Assembly: GCF_002939785.1 (NCBI RefSeq)
Contig: NZ_MDEC01000007.1
Location: forward strand, 124,001 to 188,000
Direction of reading: 5' to 3'
Length of the DNA: 64,000 bases
Source of the DNA: Xanthomonas codiaei
GTDB lineage: Bacteria > Pseudomonadota > Gammaproteobacteria > Xanthomonadales > Xanthomonadaceae
The notes below the pieces were generated by a model. The model was not told the DNA's origin, ran no database searches, and saw only the letters and a program-made list of their open reading frames with translations. Shown here in pieces: positions 8,050-15,876 of this stretch (position 1 is its first letter; each line of letters starts with the position of its first letter). The translations under genes were made by a program, and so were the position numbers.

Positions 8050-9329
8050 ACCAGCCCGTCCGCAGTGCCTGCACGGCGCCGCAGCGCGCTGGCGCCCGGC
8101 GGTGGTTCGCCTGTTGGGCGCTGTTCGTATTGACGCTGCTGGCAGCGCCACTCGCGCTGGCCCAGGCTATCCAGGGCGACGCGAATCCGGGCTTCGCTCC
8201 GGCCGGCGCACCGGCACCGCGCGTCGGCGTGGTGACCATGCAGCCCGGCGAAGTGTTCTTCGAGCGCTTCGGGCATGACGCCATCGTGGTGGTCGATGCG
8301 CTCAGCGGGCAGGCCACCTCCTACAACTTCGGCTTCTTCGACCCGAGCGAGCCGGACTTCGTGCCGCGCTTCGCGCGTGGCGAGATGATGTATTACCTGG
8401 TGGCGCTGCCGCTGGAAGAAGACCTGTCGCAGTACCGCAATGTCGGCCGTGGCGTCAGCGTGCAGTGGCTGGATCTGCCACCCGAGCAGGCGCGCGCGCT
8501 TGCCGATGGGCTGGCAGTGCGCAGCCGGCCGGAAAACGCGCGCTATCACTACGATTATTTCGAAGCCAACTGCGCCACCATGGTGCGCGATGCGCTCGAT
8601 CGCGCCATGGGCGGCACGCTGAAATCGCAACTGGCCGGCCGCTCGCGCGGCAATACCTACCGCAGCGAAGCGGTGCGCCTGGCCTCCCCCGCCCCGTGGA
8701 TGTGGCTGGGCTTCGACCTGGGCCTGGGTCCATACGCCGACCGCCCGCTGTCGCGCTGGGAAGAAGCCTTCGTGCCGATGCGGCTGGCCGACAGCCTGAC
8801 CCAGGTGCACAACAGCGCCGGCCGGCCGTTGGTGCAATCCACCCAGGTGCTGCTGCCGCACCGCATCGCGCCCGAGCCTGCCGAACAGCAGCGGCATTGG
8901 TGGCCGTGGTTGCTGGCCGGCGTGCTGGTGGCCGCCGGCGTACTGGTGCTGCGTCGCCGGCAACGCCTGCTGGCCGGGCTGGCGCTGCCGTTCTGGCTGC
9001 TGTGCGCCATCGGCGGCGGCCTGCTGGTGTATTTATGGGGCTTCACCGCGCACCAATCGGCCTGGGCCAATCGCAATCTGCTGCTGGTCAATCCGCTGTG
9101 CGTATTGCTGTGGTTCGGTGGCATCCGGCTGCAGTTCGGCCATCAGCCGGGCCGCTGGTTCAACGTATTGTCCTGGCTGGTGGCAGCCGGGGCGCTGCTG
9201 GCACTGGTGATCCACTGGCTCTCGTTCCAGGCCCAGGACAACCTGCAATGGGTGATGCTGCTGTTGCCGATCCACGCCGCGCTCGCGATCGCCCTGCGGC
9301 CGCGCGACGCACTGCCCTCTCGACGCTGA
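8046..9329 (+). CDS. DUF4105 (Lnb-like N-terminal periplasmic domain) membrane protein
   Basis: A 427-residue protein. After a signal sequence or anchor (about 20-40, FVLTLLAAPLALAQA) comes a periplasmic DUF4105 domain, recognised by VTMQPGEVFFERFGHDAIVVVD, YNFGFFD and the YHYDYFEANCATMVRDALDRA block, with a His and Cys layout suggestive of an NlpC/P60-like fold. Five hydrophobic helices fill the last 140 residues. The start is a TTG overlapping the corC stop (TTGA), so it depends on corC translation; a later start cannot be excluded. It sits in the slot where many Proteobacteria carry lnt after corC, which hints at an envelope role, but no activity is established from sequence. Confidence 0.85.
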   Translation: MNQPVRSACTAPQRAGARRWFACWALFVLTLLAAPLALAQAIQGDANPGFAPAGAPAPRVGVVTMQPGEVFFERFGHDAIVVVDALSGQATSYNFGFFDPSEPDFVPRFARGEMMYYLVALPLEEDLSQYRNVGRGVSVQWLDLPPEQARALADGLAVRSRPENARYHYDYFEANCATMVRDALDRAMGGTLKSQLAGRSRGNTYRSEAVRLASPAPWMWLGFDLGLGPYADRPLSRWEEAFVPMRLADSLTQVHNSAGRPLVQSTQVLLPHRIAPEPAEQQRHWWPWLLAGVLVAAGVLVLRRRQRLLAGLALPFWLLCAIGGGLLVYLWGFTAHQSAWANRNLLLVNPLCVLLWFGGIRLQFGHQPGRWFNVLSWLVAAGALLALVIHWLSFQAQDNLQWVMLLLPIHAALAIALRPRDALPSRR

Positions 9330-9343
9330 CTGAAGATGCGCCC

Positions 9344-10345
9344 ATGACCACCCACGGCCGCCATCCAGACAATCCCTCCTGCGTCATCACCTGTGCCTAT
9401 TACGATGGCGACGGCAAACGCCACGACATCAGCCTGGAGCAGATCAGCGATGTGTTGCAGCTTCCCGACGGTTTCGTCTGGGTGGGGCTGTACGAACCGC
9501 AGGAATCGGTGCTGCACAAGCTGCGCGACGAGTTCGGCCTGCACGACCTGGCGATCGAAGACGCACTCAAGGCGCACCAGCGCCCCAAGGCCGAGAGTTA
9601 TGGCAACTCGCTGTTCGTGGTGGTCAATACCGCGCAGTTGGTCAACGAGCGTATCCGCTATGGCGAAACGCATGCGTTCCTGGGCCAGCGATTTTTGTTG
9701 ACCGTGCGCCACGGCGCCTCGCTGTCGTACGCGCCAGTGCGGCATCGGGTCGAACGCGAACCGGCCATGCTGCGCATGGGCGCCTCGTTCTGCCTGTATG
9801 GCGTGCTGGATTTCGTGGTCGACAACTACCTGCCGATCATGGACGAATTCCGCGACACGCTGGAGCGCCTGGAAAAGGACATCTTCGCCGACGACTACAA
9901 GCGCGAAACCGTGGTGCGCCTGTACGAGCTCAAGCGCGAACTCAACAAGATGCGGCTGGTGGTAGCGCCGTTGCAGGACGTGCTCTCGCATCTCAAGCGC
10001 AACCCCGGTTCGCTGATCCATGACGAAGTCGGCATCTACCTGCGTGACGTGCTCGATCATGCGGTGCGCATCAACGACGCCATCGACACCTTGCGCGAAA
10101 TGCTGGGCACCGCGCTCAGCGTCAACCTGTCGATGGTGACGATGGCACAGGGCGAGACGGTCAAGCGCCTGGGCGCCTGGGCCGCCCTGCTGGCCGCGCC
10201 CACCCTGATCACCAGCTGGTACGGCATGAACTTCACCCACATGCCCGAACTCGACAAGCCCTACGCCTACCCCCTGCTGGTCGGCGGCATCGTCGCCTCC
10301 TGCCTGGTGCTGTATCGCCTGTTCAAGCGGGCGCGGTGGCTTTGA
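9344..10345 (+). CDS. corA: Magnesium/cobalt transport protein CorA
   Basis: A 333-residue inner-membrane channel for Mg2+, Co2+ and Ni2+. A large cytosolic N-terminal domain is followed by two transmembrane helices near the C-terminus. The selectivity signature Gly294-Met295-Asn296 (YGMNF) lies at the end of the first helix, followed by the loop HMPELDKPYAYPL and the second helix. This is the normal length for CorA. The ATG at 9344 lies 15 bp after the previous stop. Together with corC it makes this a divalent-cation module. Downstream lies repeat-rich intergenic DNA. Confidence 0.96.
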   Translation: MTTHGRHPDNPSCVITCAYYDGDGKRHDISLEQISDVLQLPDGFVWVGLYEPQESVLHKLRDEFGLHDLAIEDALKAHQRPKAESYGNSLFVVVNTAQLVNERIRYGETHAFLGQRFLLTVRHGASLSYAPVRHRVEREPAMLRMGASFCLYGVLDFVVDNYLPIMDEFRDTLERLEKDIFADDYKRETVVRLYELKRELNKMRLVVAPLQDVLSHLKRNPGSLIHDEVGIYLRDVLDHAVRINDAIDTLREMLGTALSVNLSMVTMAQGETVKRLGAWAALLAAPTLITSWYGMNFTHMPELDKPYAYPLLVGGIVASCLVLYRLFKRARWL

Positions 10346-10559
10346 GGGCCGCGTAGCGGCTTGGGATTGGGGAGTCGGGATTGGGGATTCGCTAGAGCGG
10401 GTCTGCTGCTTGCTGATGCAGCGTGAGCGACGACAGAGTGCGCGGGTCGACCAAGCCTCATGTGCCACCTCATCCGCGCTTCGGGCACCTCTTCCCGGCG
10501 GGAGAAGGAAGCGCCCTGGCCTTTGCCAATCCCAAATCCCAAATCACCAATCCCTGCCC
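10346..10559. repeat. Intergenic repeats between convergent corA and the dehydrogenase gene
   Basis: Near the left end are short GGGATTGGGGA-like repeats (10360-10392) and near the right end their inverted counterparts, CCAATCCCAAATCCCAAAT (about 10527-10550), so the region is bounded by an imperfect inverted repeat. Between them at 10469-10509 is a copy of the dispersed CTCATCCG...GGGAGAAGG hairpin element also found at 23469, 24070 and in the array at 47710. No gene is visible. The hairpins may end transcription of both converging genes. Confidence 0.65.
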
Positions 10560-11924
10560 TCAAGCCACATAGACCGTCTTGATGTTCATGAACTCATGGA
10601 TACCGTGATCGGCCAGCTCGCGGCCGAAGCCCGAGCGCTTGATGCCACCGAACGGCAGGCGCACGTCGCTCTTGACCACCGAGTTGACGAAAGCCGCACC
10701 GCATTGCAGCTGCTGGGCGATGCGTTCGCCGCGCTTGGGGTCTGCCGTCCACACGCTGCCGCCCAGGCCGAAGCTGGTGTCGTTGGCCACACGCACGGCC
10801 TGCGCCTCGTCGGCGACGCGGATGATGGAGGCGACCGGCCCGAAGAATTCTTCGTGGTAGGCCGGCATGCCGGGCGCGACGCGGTCGAGGATGGTGGCCG
10901 GGTAGCCGGCGTAGGACCCGGCCACCGGTTCGCCGCCCAGCAGCACCTTGGCGCCCTTCTCCACGCTGGCCTGCACCTGCTTGTGCAATTCATCGCGCAG
11001 GTCGGCACGCGCCATCGGCGCCAGCGTGGTGCTTTCCTGCTGCGGATCGCCGAGCACGCGCCTGGACGCAGCGGCGACGAAGCGCTCGATGAACCGGTCG
11101 GCAACGGCATCCACCACGATGAAGCGCTTGGCCGCGATGCAGGTCTGCCCGCTGTTGTCGAAGCGCGACTGCACCGCCGATTCCACCGTGTGCTCCAGCT
11201 GCGCATCGTCCAGCACGATGAATGCATCGCTGCCACCCAGTTCCATCACGCACTTCTTCAGTTGGTCGCCGGCATTGGCCGCCAGCGAGCGGCCAGCGCG
11301 TTCGCTGCCGGTCAAGGTCACCGCGGCAATGCGATCGTCTCGCAACACGTCCGCTGCCTGGTCGTTGTCGATATGCAACACATCGAACACGCCAGGCGGA
11401 ATGCCGGCAGCGTCCAGCACCTGCTTCATGGCATCGGCGCAGCGCGGCACATTGCTGGCGTGCTTGAGCAGCGACACGTTGCCGGCCATCAGACCCGGGG
11501 CCAGGAACCGGAATGCCTGCCACAACGGAAAATTCCACGGCATCACCGCGAACACGCAGCCCAGCGGCTCGTAGCGCACGTAACTCGATTGCGCCTCGGT
11601 AGGGATTTGGCGCGGTGCCAGGTAATCGGCCGCGTGCTCGGCGTAGTACGCGCAGGCCTGCGCGCACTTGTCCACTTCGGCCAGGGCTTCGGCGCGCAGC
11701 TTGCCCATCTCCGCGGTCATGATGCGTTGCAGATCCTCGCGCCGACGGGTCAGCTCTTCGCCCACACGGCGCAGCAGCACGCCGCGCTCGGCTAGCGGCA
11801 AGGCCGCCCAGGCCGGAAACGCCTTGGCCGATGCGGCCAGGCGTGCTTCGATGCCGGCAGCGTCCAGGGTGTGCTGGGTGTGCTCGACCTGGCCAGTGGC
11901 CGGGTTGACGGTGTCGTAGGACAT
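10560..11924 (-). CDS. NAD(P)-dependent succinate-semialdehyde dehydrogenase family protein
   Basis: A 454-residue cytosolic aldehyde dehydrogenase. It has the NAD-binding loop VTLTGSERAGRSLAA, the general base Glu228 in MELGGSDAF, the catalytic Cys262 in NSGQTCIAAKRF, and the C-terminal LPFGGIKRSGFGRE block. Best family match is the short NAD-dependent SSADH (Sad/GabD type), which oxidises succinate semialdehyde to succinate. The ATG at 11924 matches the family N-terminus. It stands 366 bp downstream of potI on the same strand. It fits as the last step of the putrescine-to-GABA-to-succinate route encoded in this locus, and might also oxidise gamma-glutamyl-aminobutyraldehyde, for which no separate puuC is visible here. 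Confidence 0.92.
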   Translation of the reverse strand: MSYDTVNPATGQVEHTQHTLDAAGIEARLAASAKAFPAWAALPLAERGVLLRRVGEELTRRREDLQRIMTAEMGKLRAEALAEVDKCAQACAYYAEHAADYLAPRQIPTEAQSSYVRYEPLGCVFAVMPWNFPLWQAFRFLAPGLMAGNVSLLKHASNVPRCADAMKQVLDAAGIPPGVFDVLHIDNDQAADVLRDDRIAAVTLTGSERAGRSLAANAGDQLKKCVMELGGSDAFIVLDDAQLEHTVESAVQSRFDNSGQTCIAAKRFIVVDAVADRFIERFVAAASRRVLGDPQQESTTLAPMARADLRDELHKQVQASVEKGAKVLLGGEPVAGSYAGYPATILDRVAPGMPAYHEEFFGPVASIIRVADEAQAVRVANDTSFGLGGSVWTADPKRGERIAQQLQCGAAFVNSVVKSDVRLPFGGIKRSGFGRELADHGIHEFMNIKTVYVA

Positions 11925-12289
11925 GGCGATCTCCAGTAGCAAGGCCGCCATGCTAGTCGCCGGAAAGTTGTAGCCGCGTCACAACTGGCTGAAATCGGTG
12001 CAACGTTGTGTTTGCCGCTGCCGCGACGCAATGCCGCACCTCCATCGTGCCAAGCGGACCCCATGACCGCTGAAGAGCACTTGCAGGACAACGGGAGGGA
12101 AAGAGGCCTGCCCTCGACCATGCTTCAACCGCGCAGGATGCTCTAGCATCGCGCACTGGCAGCTCCACTGATGGAAGACCACGACAATGCGCCGGAATTC
12201 GATGGTTCTGGTTGTCCTTGGCACCAGCGCGTGTCTGCCTGGATGTGCCTTTGTTCGAGGCACCCCGCCGCATCAACGCGGATGCGCGC
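11925..12289. other. 365-bp intergenic region upstream of the dehydrogenase
   Basis: This should hold the dehydrogenase promoter on the minus strand. A weak inverted pair GTTGT...ACAAC lies at about 11967-11985. I see no convincing -10/-35 and no supported gene; a short plus-strand frame from 12187 with a lipoprotein-like start runs into potI antisense and is not accepted. Confidence 0.5.
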
Positions 12290-13138
12290 TCAGGCGGTCG
12301 CTTGCTGTGCCAGCTGCTGATCGCGCAGGCGACGTTTTTCGCTGCGCGACAGCAGCCACCAGCCGATCACCGCGGCGATCGAGACCGCCAGCACCATCAG
12401 GGTGGCCAGGGCGTTGATCTTCGGGCTGATGCCCAGCCGCACCGACGAGAACACCTTGATCGGCAGCGTGGTGGAACTGGGCCCGGCCAGGAAGCTGGCG
12501 ATCACCACATCGTCCAGCGACAGCGTGAATGCCAGCAGCCAGCCCGAGGCCAGGGCCGGGGCGATGATCGGCAAGGTGATCAGGAAGAACACCTTCAGTG
12601 GCGTGGCGCCCAGGTCCATCGCGGCCTCTTCCAGCGAGCGGTCCAGTTCCTGCAGGCGCGAGGAAATCACCACGGTGACGAACGAGACGGTGAAGGTGAC
12701 ATGCGCCACCCAGATCGCCACTGCGCCGCGTGGTGCGATGCCGAGCACGCCGCCCATCGAGACCAGCAGCAACAGGATCGACAGCCCGATGATGACTTCC
12801 GGCATCACCAGCGGCGCGGTGATCAGTGCGCCGAACACGGTCTTGCCCGGAAACCGGCGCATGCGCACCATCGCCATGGCCGCCATGGTGCCGAGCACGG
12901 TCGATGCGCAGGCGGTCCAGAACGCCACCTCCAGGCTGACCCAGGCCGCGTCCAGCAGTTGCCGGTCGCGCAGCAGCTCGCCATACCAGCGGGTGGAAAA
13001 GCCGCCCCACACCGTGGCCAGGCGCGAGGCGTTGAACGAATACACCATCAGCAACAGGATCGGCAGATACAAAAAAGCGAACCCCAGCGCCAGGATGCCG
13101 CCCCCCAGTACGCGGCCACCGCGCGAGGCGCGCATCAT
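12290..13138 (-). CDS. potI: Polyamine ABC transporter permease PotI
   Basis: A 282-residue inner-membrane permease with about six transmembrane helices, starting FLYLPILLLMVYSFN. The cytosolic EAA loop (EEAAMDLGATPLKVFFLITLPIIAP), which docks the ATPase, is near residues 180-205. The family imports putrescine or spermidine. Its ATG overlaps the potH stop by 4 bp (ATGA), showing translational coupling; a second ATG one codon on is equally possible. With potH, potG and the distant potF it forms one transporter, equivalent to SpuH of Pseudomonas. It is the last gene of the potGHI group. Confidence 0.95.
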   Translation of the reverse strand: MMRASRGGRVLGGGILALGFAFLYLPILLLMVYSFNASRLATVWGGFSTRWYGELLRDRQLLDAAWVSLEVAFWTACASTVLGTMAAMAMVRMRRFPGKTVFGALITAPLVMPEVIIGLSILLLLVSMGGVLGIAPRGAVAIWVAHVTFTVSFVTVVISSRLQELDRSLEEAAMDLGATPLKVFFLITLPIIAPALASGWLLAFTLSLDDVVIASFLAGPSSTTLPIKVFSSVRLGISPKINALATLMVLAVSIAAVIGWWLLSRSEKRRLRDQQLAQQATA

Positions 13139-14178
13139 GTCAGCCGCCCTTCCAGCTCGCGCTGCTGGTAACGGTGGAAGATCATGATCGGCACCAGCAG
13201 CACCAGCAACATGACCGTGGCCACCGCTGCAGCGACCGGCCAGTCGCGGTTGTTGAAGAATTCGCCCCACAACACGCGGCCGATCATCAAGGTATTCGGG
13301 CCGCCGAGCATTTCAGGAATGACGAACTCGCCCACCGCCGGAATCATCACCAGCATGCAGCCGGCCACGATGCCGTTGCGCGACAGCGGCAAGGTGATGC
13401 GCACAAACGCCTGCCACGGACGCGCGCCCAGGTCGTAGGCCGCTTCCAGCAGGCGCTGGTCGTGCTTGACCAGGTTGGCGTACAGCGGCAATAGCATGAA
13501 AGGCAGATAGCAATAGACGATGCCGATATAGGCGGCGATCGGCGTGTACAGCAACTGCAGCGGCTGCCGGATCACACCGATCGCCAGCAACGCCTGATTG
13601 AGCAGGCCATTGCCATCGAGGATGCCGATCCAGGCATAGACACGGATCAGGAACGAGGTCCACGACGGCAGCACCACCAGCATCATCGCCACGTTGCGCG
13701 TGGCCAGCGGCAGGCGCGCAATCACATACGCCATCGGGTAACCGATCAACAACGCCAGTGCGGTGGAAATCGCCGCGATCTTGATCGAGCTCAGGTACGC
13801 GGCCACGTACTGGCTGTCGCGCAGCAGCACCAGATAATTGCCCAGATGCAGCTTGACGCTCACCGCGCCATCGGCCGCATACGCGAACAGCGGCGTATAC
13901 GGCGGCATCGCGGTGGCGCGCTCGGCAAACGAGATCTTCAGCACGATCAAAAACGGGATCGCGAAGAACACCAGCAACCAGAGATACGGCGCGGCGATCA
14001 CGCCCCAGCGCGCACCCGGCACCCCACGGCGGAGAGTGGTTAGCAAAACGTCGCGAGCATTCGCCAGGGGGGTGCGGACGGCGCGGAGGAACCGCAGTGT
14101 ACGGGTGGTACATGAGGATTCCGAGCACCGGCTGCGCCCCCCTGGCGGCTGCGCAGTAGTTTTGCTGGCCGCTCTCAT
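13135..14178 (-). CDS. potH: Polyamine ABC transporter permease PotH
   Basis: A 347-residue permease. A long arginine-rich cytosolic N-terminus (about 60 residues) precedes the first helix (APYLWLLVFFAIPFLIVLKISF), which is longer than usual, so an internal start is possible. The EAA loop EAAYDLGARPWQAFVRITLPLSRNGI contacts the ATPase. The ATG at 14178 overlaps the potG stop by 4 bp, as potI does with potH, so potGHI are tightly coupled. It forms the heterodimeric channel with PotI and corresponds to SpuG. Confidence 0.94.
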   Translation of the reverse strand: MRAASKTTAQPPGGRSRCSESSCTTRTLRFLRAVRTPLANARDVLLTTLRRGVPGARWGVIAAPYLWLLVFFAIPFLIVLKISFAERATAMPPYTPLFAYAADGAVSVKLHLGNYLVLLRDSQYVAAYLSSIKIAAISTALALLIGYPMAYVIARLPLATRNVAMMLVVLPSWTSFLIRVYAWIGILDGNGLLNQALLAIGVIRQPLQLLYTPIAAYIGIVYCYLPFMLLPLYANLVKHDQRLLEAAYDLGARPWQAFVRITLPLSRNGIVAGCMLVMIPAVGEFVIPEMLGGPNTLMIGRVLWGEFFNNRDWPVAAAVATVMLLVLLVPIMIFHRYQQRELEGRLT

Positions 14179-15305
14179 GCGGTGAGCACCACGCCGTCGT
14201 CCTCGCCCCAGCCCACCCACACCGCATCGCCCCAGGTCAGCGCTTCGCTGGCCCAGCGTTGGCGATTGGCGAAATTGGCCATCAGCTTGACCCCGCTGGG
14301 CAGGCGCACGTGATAGACCGAATGGCTGCCGAAATAGGCGATATCTTCGATCACGCCCTGCGCCTTGTTGCAGGCCTGCACCGGCTCGTCCTTGCCGATG
14401 GCGAGCTTTTCCGGGCGCAGCGCAAACGCCACCGCCTGCCCTTCGAAGCCGGTGATGCCATGGCCGATACGGATCGGGGCGTCGAAGGCAGGCGTCTTCA
14501 AGGCGACGTAGTCCGGTTGATCCTCGGCAATGACCGCATCGACCAGATTCACCGAACCGATGAATTCAGCGGCGAAGCGATTGGCCGGTTGTTCGTAGAT
14601 TTCGTCCGGTGTGCCGACCTGCTGGATCCAGCCCTGGTCCATCAGCGCGATGCGCGTGGCCATGGTCATTGCCTCTTCCTGGTCATGGGTGACCATCACG
14701 CAGGTGACGCTGGAGGTCTCGATGATGTTGACCAGTTCCAGCTGCATCTGCGAACGCAGCTTCTTGTCCAGCGCGCCCATTGGCTCGTCCAGCAACAGCA
14801 GCTTGGGCCGCTTGGCCAGCGAGCGCGCCAGCGCCACCCGTTGCTGCTGGCCTCCGGACAACTGATGCGGCTTGCGCCGGGCCAGCGCGCCCAGCTGCAC
14901 CAGCTCCAGCATTTCGCCGACACGGGTGGTGACCGCCGCCTTCGACAGCCCTTCCTGCTTCAGTCCGAAGGCGATGTTCTGCTCCACGCTCATATGCGGA
15001 AACAGCGCATACGACTGGAACATCATGTTGATCGGGCGCTCGTACGGCGGCAGCGCGTCGATGGATTGACCATCGAGCGTGATGCGCCCATTGGTCGGCT
15101 GTTCGAAGCCGGCCAGGCAGCGCAGCAAGGTGGACTTGCCGCTGCCCGAGCCGCCCAGCAGCGCGAAGATCTCGCCCTTGCGGACCTGCAGGCTGACATC
15201 GTCGAGCGCAACGAAACCGTCGAACTCCTTGCGCACCGCGTCGATGGACAGATAACCGGCATCGGCGGGGCTGGAGGGTGGCGACATGGCCTCGGGCAGT
15301 GACAT
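14175..15305 (-). CDS. potG: Polyamine ABC transporter ATP-binding protein PotG
   Basis: A 376-residue ATPase energising polyamine import. Walker A GGSGSGKST lies at 51-59, the signature LSGGQQQR from 149, and Walker B LLLLDEPMGALD with Asp173-Glu174. A C-terminal TOBE-type regulatory domain follows from about 290. I use the ATG at 15305, just before the N-terminal domain; longer frames upstream are unsupported. It is the first gene of the potGHI group and therefore needs a promoter in the 571-bp gap upstream, since the neighbouring efflux operon separates it from potF. Confidence 0.96.
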   Translation of the reverse strand: MSLPEAMSPPSSPADAGYLSIDAVRKEFDGFVALDDVSLQVRKGEIFALLGGSGSGKSTLLRCLAGFEQPTNGRITLDGQSIDALPPYERPINMMFQSYALFPHMSVEQNIAFGLKQEGLSKAAVTTRVGEMLELVQLGALARRKPHQLSGGQQQRVALARSLAKRPKLLLLDEPMGALDKKLRSQMQLELVNIIETSSVTCVMVTHDQEEAMTMATRIALMDQGWIQQVGTPDEIYEQPANRFAAEFIGSVNLVDAVIAEDQPDYVALKTPAFDAPIRIGHGITGFEGQAVAFALRPEKLAIGKDEPVQACNKAQGVIEDIAYFGSHSVYHVRLPSGVKLMANFANRQRWASEALTWGDAVWVGWGEDDGVVLTA

Positions 15306-15876
15306 GGGTTCTCTCGATGGCGGCAGGCGCGGGCGCCATGCACGGAGTCTGCGCGCCATCATGACAAAAGCCGGATTCGCCTGCAGGCTACCCGGCCGAT
15401 CGCGGCGCAAGGCGACGCATCGCCCATCGCTGTCGACTGCCGGACGCATGAGGCACGCGCACGCGCCCGCGTGGCGCATGGCCTGCGCCTATACCGCAGC
15501 GGTATGGCGTAGCAGCGGACCTGGCTGCGACACTGTTCCGAAGACCCTCCACCACGCCGCCGACAGTCCCCGCAGGCGCGGCGACCAGGTCGGGCGCACC
15601 CACGCCGACTCACTGCGCCATGGCAGACATGCTCGCGAAATGCGAGGGACCGAAACGCGGCGACAACCATGCGGCCATCGCGGTGCGGGCAAGACGCGCA
15701 TGTCGCTTTCGCCGACCGCCTGCCACGCTCGCCGTTGCGCGACGTCGCGCGCCGGCGACGGCGTATAGCGCGACATCGCCGGTTCGCCCCCGCCGGCAGC
15801 GAACGCATCCACGACCTCCGCGGCAACCGCCTCGATACGGCCGGCATCCGCGCTCAACGAGCGGCAGCCGGATGCC
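15306..15876. other. 571-bp intergenic region between potG and the efflux operon
   Basis: No supported gene. It should contain the potG promoter and the end of the efflux transcript. The only clear structure is a 15-bp palindrome, ATACCGCAGCGGTAT (15491-15505), with 7-bp arms around one A. Open frames on both strands are rich in Arg and Ala, show no domain, and look like chance frames in GC-rich DNA. Confidence 0.5.
15491..15505. promoter_or_regulatory. 15-bp palindrome upstream of potG
   Basis: ATACCGC and GCGGTAT are exact reverse complements around a central A, about 186 bp upstream of the potG start. It could be a regulator site for potGHI or part of a hairpin. The palindrome is seen; the role is inferred. 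Confidence 0.35.

Noticed and set aside
12187-12417. Small lipoprotein-like gene on the plus strand
   Set aside because: The first residues look like a signal peptide with a Gly-Cys, but the frame runs antisense into potI, turns Arg/Pro-rich and lacks a ribosome-binding site.
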